A stretch of 64,000 bases of DNA from Rhizobium phaseoli (GCF_010668805.1 NZ_WUFT01000013.1:124001-188000), one strand, 5' to 3'. Counted from the first letter of the stretch, positions 17,484 to 26,638 are shown. Notes: generated by a model not told the origin, from the sequence alone. Numbers and translations are program-made.

Positions 17484-18421
17484 ACATCATCCGATCCGCA
17501 TTCCGCAATCCGCCGCTCCTGACCTTGCTTCTGGTCGCGCTCGTCTGGATCGTTGCTAGCGTCTCGCTCCGTGGTTTCGGCGCCTACGGCCATCTGCGTT
17601 ATCTACTGGAACTCGCCGCGGTGATCGGCATCGTCGCGGCCGGGCAGACGCTCGTCATCCTGATGGGCGGCATCGATCTTTCCGTCGGTGCTGTCATCAC
17701 CGTCACGGCAATCCTGCTGCCGCTGATTTCGCCCGCCTGGGATCCGACCGGCCTTGCCGGCATTGCGGCCGCCCTTGCCATCGTCACCGGCATCGGCTTG
17801 ATGAATGGCGCGGGTGCTGCCTATCTTCGCGTGCCGCCGATCATCATGACGCTTGCCATGGCGACCTTCCTGCAGGGTCTGCTCGTCATCGTCGCCGGCG
17901 GCAGCGCCGTCACCGTCAGCAACCCGGCCGTCATCCTGCTCGGGCAGGCGCGGCCGCTCGGTATTCCCTCGGGCATCCTGCTGTGGCTCGCCGTCTCGGT
18001 CGTCGTCCTGCTGCTCATCCACCGCATGCCGCTCGGCGCCCGGTTCCTGGCGCTCGGGGCGAACCCGCTCGCCGCCCGGCTTTCCGGCGTCAGCGTCACC
18101 CGCAACACACTGATCGTCCATACGCTGTCAGGTTTTTTCGCCGGGCTTGCCGGCATTCTCGTGCTGGGTATGAACCGTCAAGGTTATGTCGGCATCGGCG
18201 ACCCCTATCTGCTGACCTCGATTGCCGCCGTCGTGCTCGGCGGCACCTCAATCCTCGGCGGCCGCGGCACCTATGCCGGCACCATTCCAGGGGCGATCCT
18301 GCTCGTCACCACGACGGCGCTGATCACCGTCGTCAACGCCTCCCCTGGTTGGCGGTCGATCATGTTCGGTACGCTGATCCTCGCCCTCCTGCTCGTGTCC
18401 GGCCGCGAGGCGCGCAGATGA
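17480..18421 (+). CDS. CUT2 ABC transporter permease (RbsC-like), second copy
   Basis: Second BPD_transp_2 protein, 313 residues from the ATG at 17480. It keeps the canonical GGIDLSVGAVIT motif and TSIAAVVLGGTSILGGRGT. Together with the first permease it suggests a heterodimeric channel. The frame stays open upstream to about 16988, but that part lies wholly inside the first permease gene and is not protein-like. It overlaps the amidohydrolase start by 4 bases. Confidence 0.92.
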   Translation: MNIIRSAFRNPPLLTLLLVALVWIVASVSLRGFGAYGHLRYLLELAAVIGIVAAGQTLVILMGGIDLSVGAVITVTAILLPLISPAWDPTGLAGIAAALAIVTGIGLMNGAGAAYLRVPPIIMTLAMATFLQGLLVIVAGGSAVTVSNPAVILLGQARPLGIPSGILLWLAVSVVVLLLIHRMPLGARFLALGANPLAARLSGVSVTRNTLIVHTLSGFFAGLAGILVLGMNRQGYVGIGDPYLLTSIAAVVLGGTSILGGRGTYAGTIPGAILLVTTTALITVVNASPGWRSIMFGTLILALLLVSGREARR

Positions 18422-19374
18422 CGGAGCGCTACGACGGGCCGGTGATCGACCCGCATCACCATCTCTGGGATCTCAGCCTGCAACGCCATCCGTGGCTTCA
18501 GAAAGCGCGGGCTTCCGGCGAGGAGATGGTGTTCGGCAGCCTCGCACCGATCCTGCGCGATTACGGCATCGACGATTATCGCTCCGATGCCGCGCGCCAG
18601 AACGTCGTTGCGACGGTGCATGTGGAGGCCGGCTGGTCGGTTGCCTACCCGCTGGAAGAGAGCCGCTGGCTTGAGGGTCTCGACCGCAGCTCCGGGGTGG
18701 CGCACCGTTATATCGCGCGCGTTCCCCTCGACGGGCCGGATGCCCCGCGGCTGCTGGAGGCGGAAGCTGAGAACCCCAACGTCGTCGGCATCCGCGATAT
18801 TCTGAGCTGGCATCCCGATGCGGCGAAGCGTTTTGCGCCGCGTCCGGATCGCATGGGCGATCCCGCCTGGCGGGCGGGGCTTGCCCATGCCACGCGGCTC
18901 GGGCTGGTCTTCGACCTGATGCTCTATCCCTGGCAGATGGCCGAGGCGCTCGATCTCGTGCAGGCCTTTCCCGAAACGCTTTTCGTGCTCAACCACGGCG
19001 GCAGCCCTGCCGATCGGACGGAGGACGGCATGGCGCTCTGGCATCGTGGCCTGCGGGCGCTCGGCGGCGCGCCCAACGTGCGCGTGAAGATCTCCGACCT
19101 TGTCGCCTATGACCATGCATGGACGCTCGAAAGCCTGCGGCCGGTGATCGAGCATTGCCTCGATTGTTTCGGGCCTGAACGTGCGATGTTTGCGAGCGAC
19201 TTCCCGGTCGCCGGCCTGCACGCTTCTTTCGACGAGGTCTATCAGGTTTTCCGTACGGTCGCCGCCGAGCTCTCTCTCGACGAGCAGCGCGCTTTGTTCT
19301 TTGCGACTGCCAATGACACCTATCGCCTTGGTTTGGCCGATCCGGCCGAGATCGGGAGAGCCCGCCATGCCTGA
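18418..19374 (+). CDS. Amidohydrolase family 2 metal-dependent hydrolase (lactonase-like)
   Basis: TIM-barrel Amidohydro_2 protein of 318 residues. The N-terminal metal motif is PVIDPHHHLWD (His at 13-15). The conserved AGWSV, NHGGSPAD and MFASDFPVAGL segments follow, the last carrying the C-terminal catalytic Asp. Close relatives hydrolyse sugar lactones or decarboxylate small acids, so lactone or amide opening is the likely role. It is translationally coupled to the permease before it (ATGA) and overlaps the next gene by 8 bases, tying its substrate to the transporter. Confidence 0.87.
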   Translation: MTERYDGPVIDPHHHLWDLSLQRHPWLQKARASGEEMVFGSLAPILRDYGIDDYRSDAARQNVVATVHVEAGWSVAYPLEESRWLEGLDRSSGVAHRYIARVPLDGPDAPRLLEAEAENPNVVGIRDILSWHPDAAKRFAPRPDRMGDPAWRAGLAHATRLGLVFDLMLYPWQMAEALDLVQAFPETLFVLNHGGSPADRTEDGMALWHRGLRALGGAPNVRVKISDLVAYDHAWTLESLRPVIEHCLDCFGPERAMFASDFPVAGLHASFDEVYQVFRTVAAELSLDEQRALFFATANDTYRLGLADPAEIGRARHA

Positions 19375-20677
19375 TCTTCATAGCGCGACGGAAAACGTCC
19401 TGATCGACGACCGAGTGCGCGGCTTTCCGCCGGGCCATCCGCCGCTTTCGCCTGCTGCGATCGGATCGCAGGGATGGAAGCCCTATGACGGCAGGATGGC
19501 CCTGCCGCTGATCTCGCTCGACCGCCGGGCCTTCGCCGGTAATGTCGAACTGATGATGGCTTATGTGAAAAGCCATGGCGGCGAGATCGCGCCGCATGCC
19601 AAGACCCCGATGTCGACAGTGCTGGCAGAGGCGCTTCTTTCGGCAGGCGCCTGGGGCACGACCGTTGCCGACATCCGCCAGGCCGCCGTCCTGCTCAAGG
19701 CGGGACAGCGCCGGCTGATCCTCGCCAACGAGATCGGCGGGGCCGCCGCCGCCCGCCGGCTTGCCGCGCTGCTCGGCCATTATCCCGATGCGGAACTCCA
19801 TGTCTTCGTGGATTCGACGGCGCTCGTCGAGGCGCTTCGCTCCACATGGCAGGGGCGTGCGGATCTGCCGCCTCTCGGGCTGATGATGGAATTCGGTGCC
19901 GGCCGCGCCGGTCTCCGCAGCGCCGAAGCCGCGGCGGCAATTCTCGACTCGATCCTGGCCCTGGAGACGCCGGCTTTCCGGCTGACCGGCATCGCCGCCT
20001 ATGAGGGCGCGGCCGCGACCGCCGATCCGGAAGAGACGATGCTTCGCATCGACGCGCTGATGGCGATGACATCAGATTTCCTGCCGAAAATCCGCGCCCG
20101 CATCGGCAGGGAACGGCCGCTCCTTCTGACATCAGGCGGCTCGGTGTTTTTCGATGTCGTGGTGGCGCGGCTTTCAGCCGCCGTCGCCGCCGATCCAGCC
20201 TGCCGGCTGGTGCTGCGCAGCGGCGCGATCTTCTTCCACGACCACGGCGTCTACGCGCGTGGTCTCGCCGGCCTCGATGCGCGCGGTGGCTTGCGTATCG
20301 GCGGCGAGACGGTTTCGGCAGCGTCCGGCTTCCGTCCGGCGCTGCGCGTCTGGGCCGAGGTCCTGTCGCGGCCGGAGCCGCAGCTTGCGATCTGCGGCAT
20401 GGGCATGCGCGACGTGGCGATGGACCAGGGCCTGCCGCGGCCGCTGGCGCTCTATCGCAATGGCGCATATCTCGGCAATTTCGAAAGCGCCGAGGTTTTC
20501 CGCCTCAACGATCAGCATGCCTTCCTGACTCTTGCCGAGGATAGCGACGTCTCGGTCGGCGACGTCGTCGAGTTCGGCATTTCGCATCCCTGCACCTGCC
20601 TTGACCGGCATGCAATCCTCTATGGCCTCGACCCGGATCATTCGGTGACGGCCGCCTATCTCACAAGCTTCGGCTGA
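19367..20677 (+). CDS. PLP-dependent D-threonine aldolase / D-serine dehydratase-like protein
   Basis: A 436-residue fold-type III PLP enzyme: alanine-racemase-like N-terminal barrel plus D-serine dehydratase-like C-terminal domain. The PLP lysine is K79 in APHAKTPMS. The C-terminal metal site is H407 and C409 in ISHPCTCLD, as in D-threonine aldolases and eukaryotic-type D-serine dehydratases. It should cleave or dehydrate a D-beta-hydroxy amino acid. The preceding gene overlaps it by 8 bases and a RidA gene follows, which fits an enamine-producing dehydratase. Substrate unknown. Confidence 0.85.
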   Translation: MPDLHSATENVLIDDRVRGFPPGHPPLSPAAIGSQGWKPYDGRMALPLISLDRRAFAGNVELMMAYVKSHGGEIAPHAKTPMSTVLAEALLSAGAWGTTVADIRQAAVLLKAGQRRLILANEIGGAAAARRLAALLGHYPDAELHVFVDSTALVEALRSTWQGRADLPPLGLMMEFGAGRAGLRSAEAAAAILDSILALETPAFRLTGIAAYEGAAATADPEETMLRIDALMAMTSDFLPKIRARIGRERPLLLTSGGSVFFDVVVARLSAAVAADPACRLVLRSGAIFFHDHGVYARGLAGLDARGGLRIGGETVSAASGFRPALRVWAEVLSRPEPQLAICGMGMRDVAMDQGLPRPLALYRNGAYLGNFESAEVFRLNDQHAFLTLAEDSDVSVGDVVEFGISHPCTCLDRHAILYGLDPDHSVTAAYLTSFG

Positions 20678-20709
20678 ATTCTCTCCAAGAGCAAGAAAAG
20701 GAAACCTGC

Positions 20710-21054
20710 ATGATCCAGCGTTACCAGAAGGGTTCGCGCATGAGCCAAGCCGTCAGCTATGGCGGTCTCGTCTATATTGCCGGTCAGGTCGCGGAAAATC
20801 GCAAGGCAGGCATTGAGGAGCAGACCCGCGACGTGCTCGGCAAGATCGACGCCCTTTTGAAGGAAGCCGGGACCGATCGCTCGCGTCTCCTCGCCGTCAA
20901 TGTCTTCCTGCCGGCGATTACCGATTTCGAGGCGATGAACGGCGTTTACGACAGCTGGATCGACATCGAAAACCCGCCGGCCCGCGCCTGCACCGAAGCC
21001 CGCCTTGCCGACCCGGACCTGCGCGTCGAGATGACCGCGGTCGCGGCGCTGTAA
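20710..21054 (+). CDS. RidA-family (YjgF/YER057c/UK114) enamine/imine deaminase
   Basis: A 114-residue RidA-superfamily protein. R92 in PPARACTEARL aligns with the catalytic Arg (R105 of E. coli-type RidA) and a Glu lies in RVEMTAV near the end. Its role is to hydrolyse reactive enamine/imine intermediates released by PLP enzymes, here most plausibly by the D-threonine aldolase-like enzyme encoded 32 bases upstream. It belongs to the more divergent Rid subgroups often found in catabolic operons rather than the housekeeping RidA. Confidence 0.88.
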   Translation: MIQRYQKGSRMSQAVSYGGLVYIAGQVAENRKAGIEEQTRDVLGKIDALLKEAGTDRSRLLAVNVFLPAITDFEAMNGVYDSWIDIENPPARACTEARLADPDLRVEMTAVAAL

Positions 21055-21085
21055 CTGCGCGGCAACCGCCCGCACTGGAGAGATC

Positions 21086-22099
21086 ATGCATAGCGGCCTC
21101 GTCAATCCGATCGATTTTTCGCGCCAGGGCCGACAGGCCGGCCATCTCGCCATTCCCTATTCGATCGACCGTTCGCCCTATTATCAGATCCGCATTCCGA
21201 TCCTTCGTCTCAGTAATGGTGAGGGGCCGTCTTTGCTGCTGATGGCCGGCAATCATGGCGACGAATACGAGGGTGAACTGCAGCTCGCCCGGCTGATGCG
21301 CCTGCTTGACGTTACTGAGATCCGCGGTGCCGTCACCATCCTGCCGATGGCCAACCTGCCGGCGGTGATGGCGGCCAAGCGCTGCTCGCCCTTCGACGGC
21401 GGCAACCTTAACCGGGCTTTTCCCGGCGATCCCATGGGCTCGCCGACGGCGCGTCTGGCGCATTTCCTCGAACACGAGCTATTTCCGCGCCATGACGTCA
21501 TTCTCGACCTGCATTCGGGCGGCACGTCGATGGCGCATCTGCCCTGCACGCTGATCGAGCGCCAAGCCGATGCCGCCCGCTTCGAGCGATCCGTCTCGCT
21601 GATGCGGGCGATAGGCGCATCGCATGCCTTCATCGCCGACAACGGACCGACCGCACCGACATCGATGGGTGCTGCGGCACGGGCAGGAACCATCGGCCTT
21701 TCTGGCGAATTCGGCGGCGGCGGAACCGTGACACCTGCGACGATGGCCTTCACCGCGGCGGCGATCGACCGGCTGCTCCTCACGCTCGGTATCGTCGAAC
21801 AGCCGATTCTGTCGCGAGCGACCCTCGCCGAACCGGGGCCATTGCAGCTGCTCTCGCTCTCCCGCCACAGCCAGGGCATCTATGCCAACCGCCGAGGCTG
21901 GTTCGAGCCGGCCGTCACGCTTGGAGCCACCGTTTCTGCCGGCGATCTGGCCGGATGGTATCACAATCTGGAAGGGCTGGAGCAGCCGGAGGAAGAGCTG
22001 CGCTTTGCCGAGAGCGGCATCGTCATTTCCCAGCGTCTGCATTGCGACAGCCAGGCTGGCGATTGCCTGATCCAGGTCGGCGAACCCATTGCAGCTTAG
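21086..22099 (+). CDS. Succinylglutamate desuccinylase / aspartoacylase family deacylase
   Basis: M14-like zinc carboxypeptidase-fold protein of 337 residues. Zinc ligands are visible as H57 and E60 in AGNHGDEYEG and H143 in LDLHSGGTS. The C-terminal beta domain (GWFEPAVTLGATVSAGD) is typical. Enzymes of this family remove an acyl group from an N-acyl amino acid, or act on ectoine derivatives (DoeB-like). It closes the IclR-linked operon, implying that the imported compound or an intermediate is N-acylated. It converges with the next gene, overlapping it by 4 bases tail to tail. Confidence 0.87.
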   Translation: MHSGLVNPIDFSRQGRQAGHLAIPYSIDRSPYYQIRIPILRLSNGEGPSLLLMAGNHGDEYEGELQLARLMRLLDVTEIRGAVTILPMANLPAVMAAKRCSPFDGGNLNRAFPGDPMGSPTARLAHFLEHELFPRHDVILDLHSGGTSMAHLPCTLIERQADAARFERSVSLMRAIGASHAFIADNGPTAPTSMGAAARAGTIGLSGEFGGGGTVTPATMAFTAAAIDRLLLTLGIVEQPILSRATLAEPGPLQLLSLSRHSQGIYANRRGWFEPAVTLGATVSAGDLAGWYHNLEGLEQPEEELRFAESGIVISQRLHCDSQAGDCLIQVGEPIAA

Positions 22100-23280
22100 G
22101 TGATCGCGCGGACCGCCGCCTTGACCCAGTCGAGACGCTTTGCCGGGATGAGGCCGTAATTGTAGAAGTTGACGCCGTCAGCGCCGGCATCGACGGCCGC
22201 CTTAGCGCCGGCCGCCAGCACGGCGGCTTCACCGACCTCGGGATAGAAGACGCGCAGGCCGACGCCGAGGAATTTTTCCGATCCGAGTGCTGCCCGGCCG
22301 GCGCGGATGACATCGCCGATCGCATCCGGCTCCATGTCGTAGCAGCAGAGGATCGCCCCGTCGCAGAGCCTGCCGACGGCTGCGAGATCGACGCCGCCGA
22401 GCCAACCATCCTTCAGGTCGATCAGCACGATGCGTGTCGCCGGATCGGCTGCCGCCTTGATCTCGCCGATCAGGCTGGTCACCGGTTCGCTGCGCCAGGC
22501 GAGATAGGGGTGCAAATCCGGATGGTCGCGGAAGGCATCGATACCGGCTGCCGGGAAATCCGGGAACTGCCGCTCCGGCACGGCCCGTTCGCAGAGCTCC
22601 GCAATGAAGCGCGCAACCGATCGGCGCGCACCTTCGACCGGCACGCCGGCCTTTGCGGCGCGCGCCGTGCAATGGTCGCAGAAGCAGAGCGACAGCAGAA
22701 AATCGTCTTCCGGGTTAAGGCCGACGCCGTCTTTCTCGTGATGATATTCATGCGCGAAGCCCATGAAATTAGGGCTTTCCAACTCCACCATGTCGGGCCG
22801 GTAGTTCGTCGTGATGTCGCGGACAAGCGTGACGGCATAGGCGCGCGCCGCCGGGCTGGAGGGACAAAGGTTGTAATAGTTGGGATTGCCGAAGGCGTTG
22901 CGCGTCACATGATCGGGATGCAGCATGCCGAGGCGGCTATTGTGGAGGCAGACCGTCCAGCATGAAACCTTGAGACCCGTCGCCTCCCGCCCCCGAACCA
23001 GCGCTTCCAGCATGTCGCCGCGCTCGGTGACATTTGCGGCCATCAGCGGCCGGATCAGCTTGTCCTGCCATAGGCTTTCATCCGGCTTGAAGTAGACAGT
23101 CCCGTCCTCGGGGAAATAGGCCTTCTGCTGCGGGCTGCGCGGCTGGAAGAAGCGGCCGGCATGATAGGAGGTCGCCATGCTGATCGTGTTGAGGCCGGCC
23201 CGGTTGCGAAGCTCGGCAGCAATCGCGTCGAGCCCCTGGTCCTGGATATCCCAGGGGTAAGTCCACATGGAAAGGTGCAT
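22096..23280 (-). CDS. Unrecognised protein, probable TIM-barrel enzyme of a sugar/polyol operon
   Basis: A 394-residue soluble protein that I cannot place in a named family. I start it at the ATG at 23280 (MHLSMWTYPWD); an in-frame ATG at 23319 gives 13 more residues. No signal peptide is present. Strand-like segments repeat with a spacing like a TIM barrel (LKVSCWTVCLHN, MVELESPNFMGFAHEYHHE, TRIVLIDLKDGW, GADGVNFYNYGLIP). A CFCDHC motif near residue 200 could bind a metal. The content resembles hypothetical glycoside-hydrolase-like proteins. It runs in the same direction as the isomerase and dehydrogenase genes upstream and probably acts on the same substrate. Confidence 0.7.
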   Translation of the reverse strand: MHLSMWTYPWDIQDQGLDAIAAELRNRAGLNTISMATSYHAGRFFQPRSPQQKAYFPEDGTVYFKPDESLWQDKLIRPLMAANVTERGDMLEALVRGREATGLKVSCWTVCLHNSRLGMLHPDHVTRNAFGNPNYYNLCPSSPAARAYAVTLVRDITTNYRPDMVELESPNFMGFAHEYHHEKDGVGLNPEDDFLLSLCFCDHCTARAAKAGVPVEGARRSVARFIAELCERAVPERQFPDFPAAGIDAFRDHPDLHPYLAWRSEPVTSLIGEIKAAADPATRIVLIDLKDGWLGGVDLAAVGRLCDGAILCCYDMEPDAIGDVIRAGRAALGSEKFLGVGLRVFYPEVGEAAVLAAGAKAAVDAGADGVNFYNYGLIPAKRLDWVKAAVRAIT

Positions 23281-23319
23281 GGCGCGCTCCGGTTCAGGCC
23301 TGTCCGCTTTATAGAACAT

Positions 23320-23337
23320 GTGTCCATAATAGTGTCC
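23320..23337. promoter_or_regulatory. Direct repeat GTGTCC-N6-GTGTCC upstream of the 22096-23280 gene
   Basis: Two perfect GTGTCC copies separated by six AT-rich bases lie 40 bases upstream of the ATG at 23280. They sit in the 108-base spacer that separates this gene from the isomerase gene at 23389. This may be an internal promoter or regulator site. No protein is assigned. Confidence 0.35.
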
Positions 23338-23388
23338 AGGCTGATTTGAAACGCGGAGGGCGGCGCGAAAGCCGCCCGCCCTGCCCTG

Positions 23389-24330
23389 TCATCGGCTGAT
23401 CGTCGCCTGCAGCGCGTCGATGGAGGACTGGATCCCGGCGTCCGTGGACATAGTGAAATCCTCCATTTCGAGGCTGACCCAGCCGTTGTAGCCGGCCATG
23501 CGGACGACCGAGAAGAACTCCTTCCACCACTGCAGGTCGTGGCCGGCGCCGACGGCGACATAGTTCCAGCTGCGGTTGGCGACGTCGGTGACGTCCTTGA
23601 GTTCGAGCAGACCATTGACGTCGGCAAGGCCCCGCTCGATGCGGGTGTCCTTGCCATGGCAATGATGGATGGCGTTGCCCAGCGCCCGGGCCGAAGCAAT
23701 CGGATCGGCGCCCTTCCAGAACAGATGGCTGGGATCGAGGTTCATACCGACGGACGGGCCGACCTCGTTGCGCAGGCGGAACAGGGTTTCCGGGTTCCAG
23801 ACCAGCATGGCCGAGAAGTTTTCGAGCGCATATCTCTCGACGCCGACTTCCCGCGCGAGCTTGACCAGATCGTGCCAGAGCGGGAAGGCGCGGTCTTCCC
23901 ACTGGTAGCGGTCGCGTTCCGGCATCTCGTCGGGCCAGCTCTTGGTATAGACGAGCCAGTTGGGCACGCTGTCGCCGGGGGCGGCTTCCGGCAGGCCGGA
24001 CATCGTCACGATGGTCTTGACGCCGATCTCGCCGGCAAGACGGATCGTCTGCTCCATCTCCTTGCGGTGACGCTTGCCCATGTCGCCCGGATCGAGCGGG
24101 TTTGCCGAGCAATTCAGTGCCGCGATCTCCAAGCCGCGGGCTTCGATTTCCTTGAGCTTGGTTCTCAGTAGTCCCTTGTCTTCCAGCAGCTCGTCGGCTC
24201 GGAAATGCGGCGCACGCGACCAGCCGCCGCCGGTCATCTCGATGCCTTCAACGCCGAGTTTGACGCATTTGTCGAGCATGTCGGTGAAAGAAAGGTTGCC
24301 CATGACGTCAGTGCAGATCGAAAGTTTCAT
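23389..24330 (-). CDS. Sugar phosphate isomerase/epimerase family protein (xylose isomerase-like TIM barrel)
   Basis: AP_endonuc_2-type TIM barrel, 313 residues. Characteristic pieces are GVEGIEMTGGGWSR, ALNCSANPLDP, RYALENFSAML with a metal-binding Glu, MNLDPSHLFWKGAD and HCHGKDTR, which supply the Glu/Asp/His metal set. Proteins of this kind epimerise or dehydrate keto-polyols (IolE/IolH-like) in inositol and related pathways. It follows the Gfo/Idh/MocA gene in the leftward operon after 78 bases. Its ribosome site is weak. Confidence 0.85.
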   Translation of the reverse strand: MKLSICTDVMGNLSFTDMLDKCVKLGVEGIEMTGGGWSRAPHFRADELLEDKGLLRTKLKEIEARGLEIAALNCSANPLDPGDMGKRHRKEMEQTIRLAGEIGVKTIVTMSGLPEAAPGDSVPNWLVYTKSWPDEMPERDRYQWEDRAFPLWHDLVKLAREVGVERYALENFSAMLVWNPETLFRLRNEVGPSVGMNLDPSHLFWKGADPIASARALGNAIHHCHGKDTRIERGLADVNGLLELKDVTDVANRSWNYVAVGAGHDLQWWKEFFSVVRMAGYNGWVSLEMEDFTMSTDAGIQSSIDALQATISR

Positions 24331-24408
24331 ATCATTGTCTTTCTAAAAGAGGGGTGGGGAACGCGCCCGGGAGGAGGATGGAGGAGATCCGGCGCGCCCC
24401 GAGACCGA

Positions 24409-25581
24409 TCACTCGAATGCGACCCAGGCGGCGCCCGCATCAGCCGAGCGGACGCAATTCTCAAGCCAGCGCACGCCTTCGGTGCCGGCCTCGATGCCGG
24501 GATAATGATGGGTCTTGAGGAAGGCTTCATCGCCGCGGCGTTTTGCATCGATCGCCTGGGCGATCCAGAGATAGATGTTCGCCCAGCTGTCGCCGAGGCT
24601 TTCGGTGTGCAGCGCGCCCATGCGGTCGGCCGCCAGGCTTTCCTGTTCGAGATAGGGCATGCCGTGGTGGAGGGTGCGGTTCGGCTCGCCCTGCACTTCG
24701 TAGATCAACTGGTCGGGATGGGAATCAGACCATTCGATCGAGGCCTTGGAGCCGACGAAACGATAGCGCTGCGAACCCATATTCCCGGCATTGACCGAGG
24801 ACACCCAGAGACGGCCGCGGGCGCCATTGTCGTAATGCATGAGAACGGTCGCATGATCTTCGAGCGGCGCGCGGGTCGGAATGAAGGCCTTGCGGTCGCA
24901 GAGCAGCTTTTCGATCTTCAGATGTGGCAGCACCACTTCGGAGAGGTAGTAGAGGTGGGTGCCGATATCGCCGAGAACGAAGGTCGGGCCGGCGGTCTTC
25001 GGATTGGTGCGCCATTTCACCGCCTCGCCGGCGCCGACATCGTCGCCCGAATTGAAGCCGTGGCTATATTGCATGTCGACGATGCGGATCTCGCCGAGCA
25101 TGCCCTTCTTGACCATCGCCGCCATCTGATGAACCAGCGGATGGCCGGTGAAGCCATAGGTGACGCCGACGATCAGGCCTTTTTCTTCGGCGAGCTTGGC
25201 AATCTCGTCGCATTCGGCGACGGTGAAGAACAGCGGCTTTTCGCAGATCACGTGCAGCCCGGCCTCCAGGCATGCCTTGGTGATCTCGTAATGGGTGAAG
25301 TTCGGCGTGGCGATCGAGACCACCTCGACGCCGTCCTCGCGCCCGGCCTCCCTGGCGATCAGCTCCTTATAGTCGCCATAGCAGCGGTCGGCGGCGACGC
25401 CGATCTTATTGCCGAAGTCGCGCCCGCGCTCGGCGTCGAGGTCGAAGGCTCCACAGACGAGCCGGTAGGTGCCGTCCCGCTGGGCGCCGGTTCTGTGCTT
25501 GTAGCCCACCTGCCCTGTGCGGCCGCCGCCGACCATGCCCCAGCGCAAGGGGCGTTCGATGGATCTTTCTCCGTTGATCAT
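24409..25581 (-). CDS. Gfo/Idh/MocA-family NAD(P)-dependent oxidoreductase (first)
   Basis: A 390-residue dehydrogenase. The Rossmann part begins GMVGGGRTGQVG (about 14-25) and includes CEKPLFFTVAECDEI, the conserved Lys-Pro of the family. The C-terminal domain has SHGFNSG and GDIGTHLYYLSE, whose His is in the usual catalytic place. AGGAG precedes the ATG. The family oxidises hydroxyls of inositols, sugars and glycosides. It lies 31 bases after the second MocA-type gene in the same operon. Confidence 0.9.
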   Translation of the reverse strand: MINGERSIERPLRWGMVGGGRTGQVGYKHRTGAQRDGTYRLVCGAFDLDAERGRDFGNKIGVAADRCYGDYKELIAREAGREDGVEVVSIATPNFTHYEITKACLEAGLHVICEKPLFFTVAECDEIAKLAEEKGLIVGVTYGFTGHPLVHQMAAMVKKGMLGEIRIVDMQYSHGFNSGDDVGAGEAVKWRTNPKTAGPTFVLGDIGTHLYYLSEVVLPHLKIEKLLCDRKAFIPTRAPLEDHATVLMHYDNGARGRLWVSSVNAGNMGSQRYRFVGSKASIEWSDSHPDQLIYEVQGEPNRTLHHGMPYLEQESLAADRMGALHTESLGDSWANIYLWIAQAIDAKRRGDEAFLKTHHYPGIEAGTEGVRWLENCVRSADAGAAWVAFE

Positions 25582-25612
25582 CTGATCATTGCTCCTGAAA
25601 TGGCCTGCCGTG

Positions 25613-26638
25613 TCATTCCGCCGCCATGGCGGCCGGCGGTGCGTAAAGTTTGGGTTTCGGTATCATGTTGACGGGTTCGAGGTCGCCGCTGGAGACGGCT
25701 CGCAGAGCGGCATCGGCCACCAGCGTCGCCGCATATCCATCCCAGGTGGAAGGTCCGCCGGCCGTTCCTTGAGAGGCGGCGACGATCCATTCACGGAATT
25801 CCTGGTCGTAGGCCTCGATGAAGCGCTCGCGCCAATCCTCGGGGATCGCCTGGCGAATGCCGTTCGAATCCGAGATCACGGTCGCCGGGCGGTTTGGAAG
25901 CGCAGCGACACCCGCCTCGCAGCTGATTTCGCCGCGGATGTCATAGCCATAGGCGATGTTTACCGAGATCTCGACGTCAACCAGCGCGCCCGAGGCCATG
26001 TGCAGGAGAACGAAAACCGGATCGCGCAACTCGCCGCCGCGTGAGGATCGGCGCGGCACACGCACCTCCACCCCGGTGACTTCGTCGGAAAGGAGCCAGC
26101 GGGAGATGTCCGCATCATGCACCAGCGTGTCGTTCAGCGGCATCTCCGAGGTATAGAGCCCCGCAGGAACCGAGGCGTTGCGATGCACGGAATGAAAGAG
26201 GAGCGGCGCGCCAAGTTTGCCGCCCTCGATAACGGCCTTCAGGCGGCGATAATCGGCGTCGAAACGGCGCATGAAGCCCACCTGCACGAGCCGCCGTCCG
26301 AAGGCGGCTTCTGCCTCCATGACGCGAAGCGCGGCCGCCTCGGAGGTCACCAGCGGCTTTTCGCAGAAGACCGGCTTGCTGGCGGCAATTGCGGCGAGCA
26401 GCTGCTCCTCATGGGCCGGCCCCCAGGAGCAGATGATCACAGCCTGCACTTTTTCTGAAGCGATCAGCGCCGAAGGGGTGGCGAAGACCTCCGCCCCCGC
26501 GGGGGCAGCAGCGGCGGCGCGAGCCTGGTCGATATCGGTGACACCGACGATTTCGACACCGGAAACGACGTTCGTCAGGCGGCGGATATGATCCTGACCG
26601 ATCATCCCCGTGCCGATGACACCAACCTGAAGGGTCAT
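25613..26638 (-). CDS. Gfo/Idh/MocA-family oxidoreductase (second), inositol 2-dehydrogenase-like
   Basis: A 341-residue dehydrogenase read from the ATG at 26638, which has GGGGGG just upstream and overlaps the preceding stop (ATGA). The N-terminus VGVIGTGMIGQDHIRRL is the dinucleotide-binding motif; FCEKPLVTS carries the conserved Lys, and LVHDADISRWLLSDEV the active-site Asp/His region. The overall sequence reads like myo-inositol 2-dehydrogenase (IolG/Idh) relatives. The exact polyol is not known. Confidence 0.9.
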   Translation of the reverse strand: MTLQVGVIGTGMIGQDHIRRLTNVVSGVEIVGVTDIDQARAAAAAPAGAEVFATPSALIASEKVQAVIICSWGPAHEEQLLAAIAASKPVFCEKPLVTSEAAALRVMEAEAAFGRRLVQVGFMRRFDADYRRLKAVIEGGKLGAPLLFHSVHRNASVPAGLYTSEMPLNDTLVHDADISRWLLSDEVTGVEVRVPRRSSRGGELRDPVFVLLHMASGALVDVEISVNIAYGYDIRGEISCEAGVAALPNRPATVISDSNGIRQAIPEDWRERFIEAYDQEFREWIVAASQGTAGGPSTWDGYAATLVADAALRAVSSGDLEPVNMIPKPKLYAPPAAMAAE

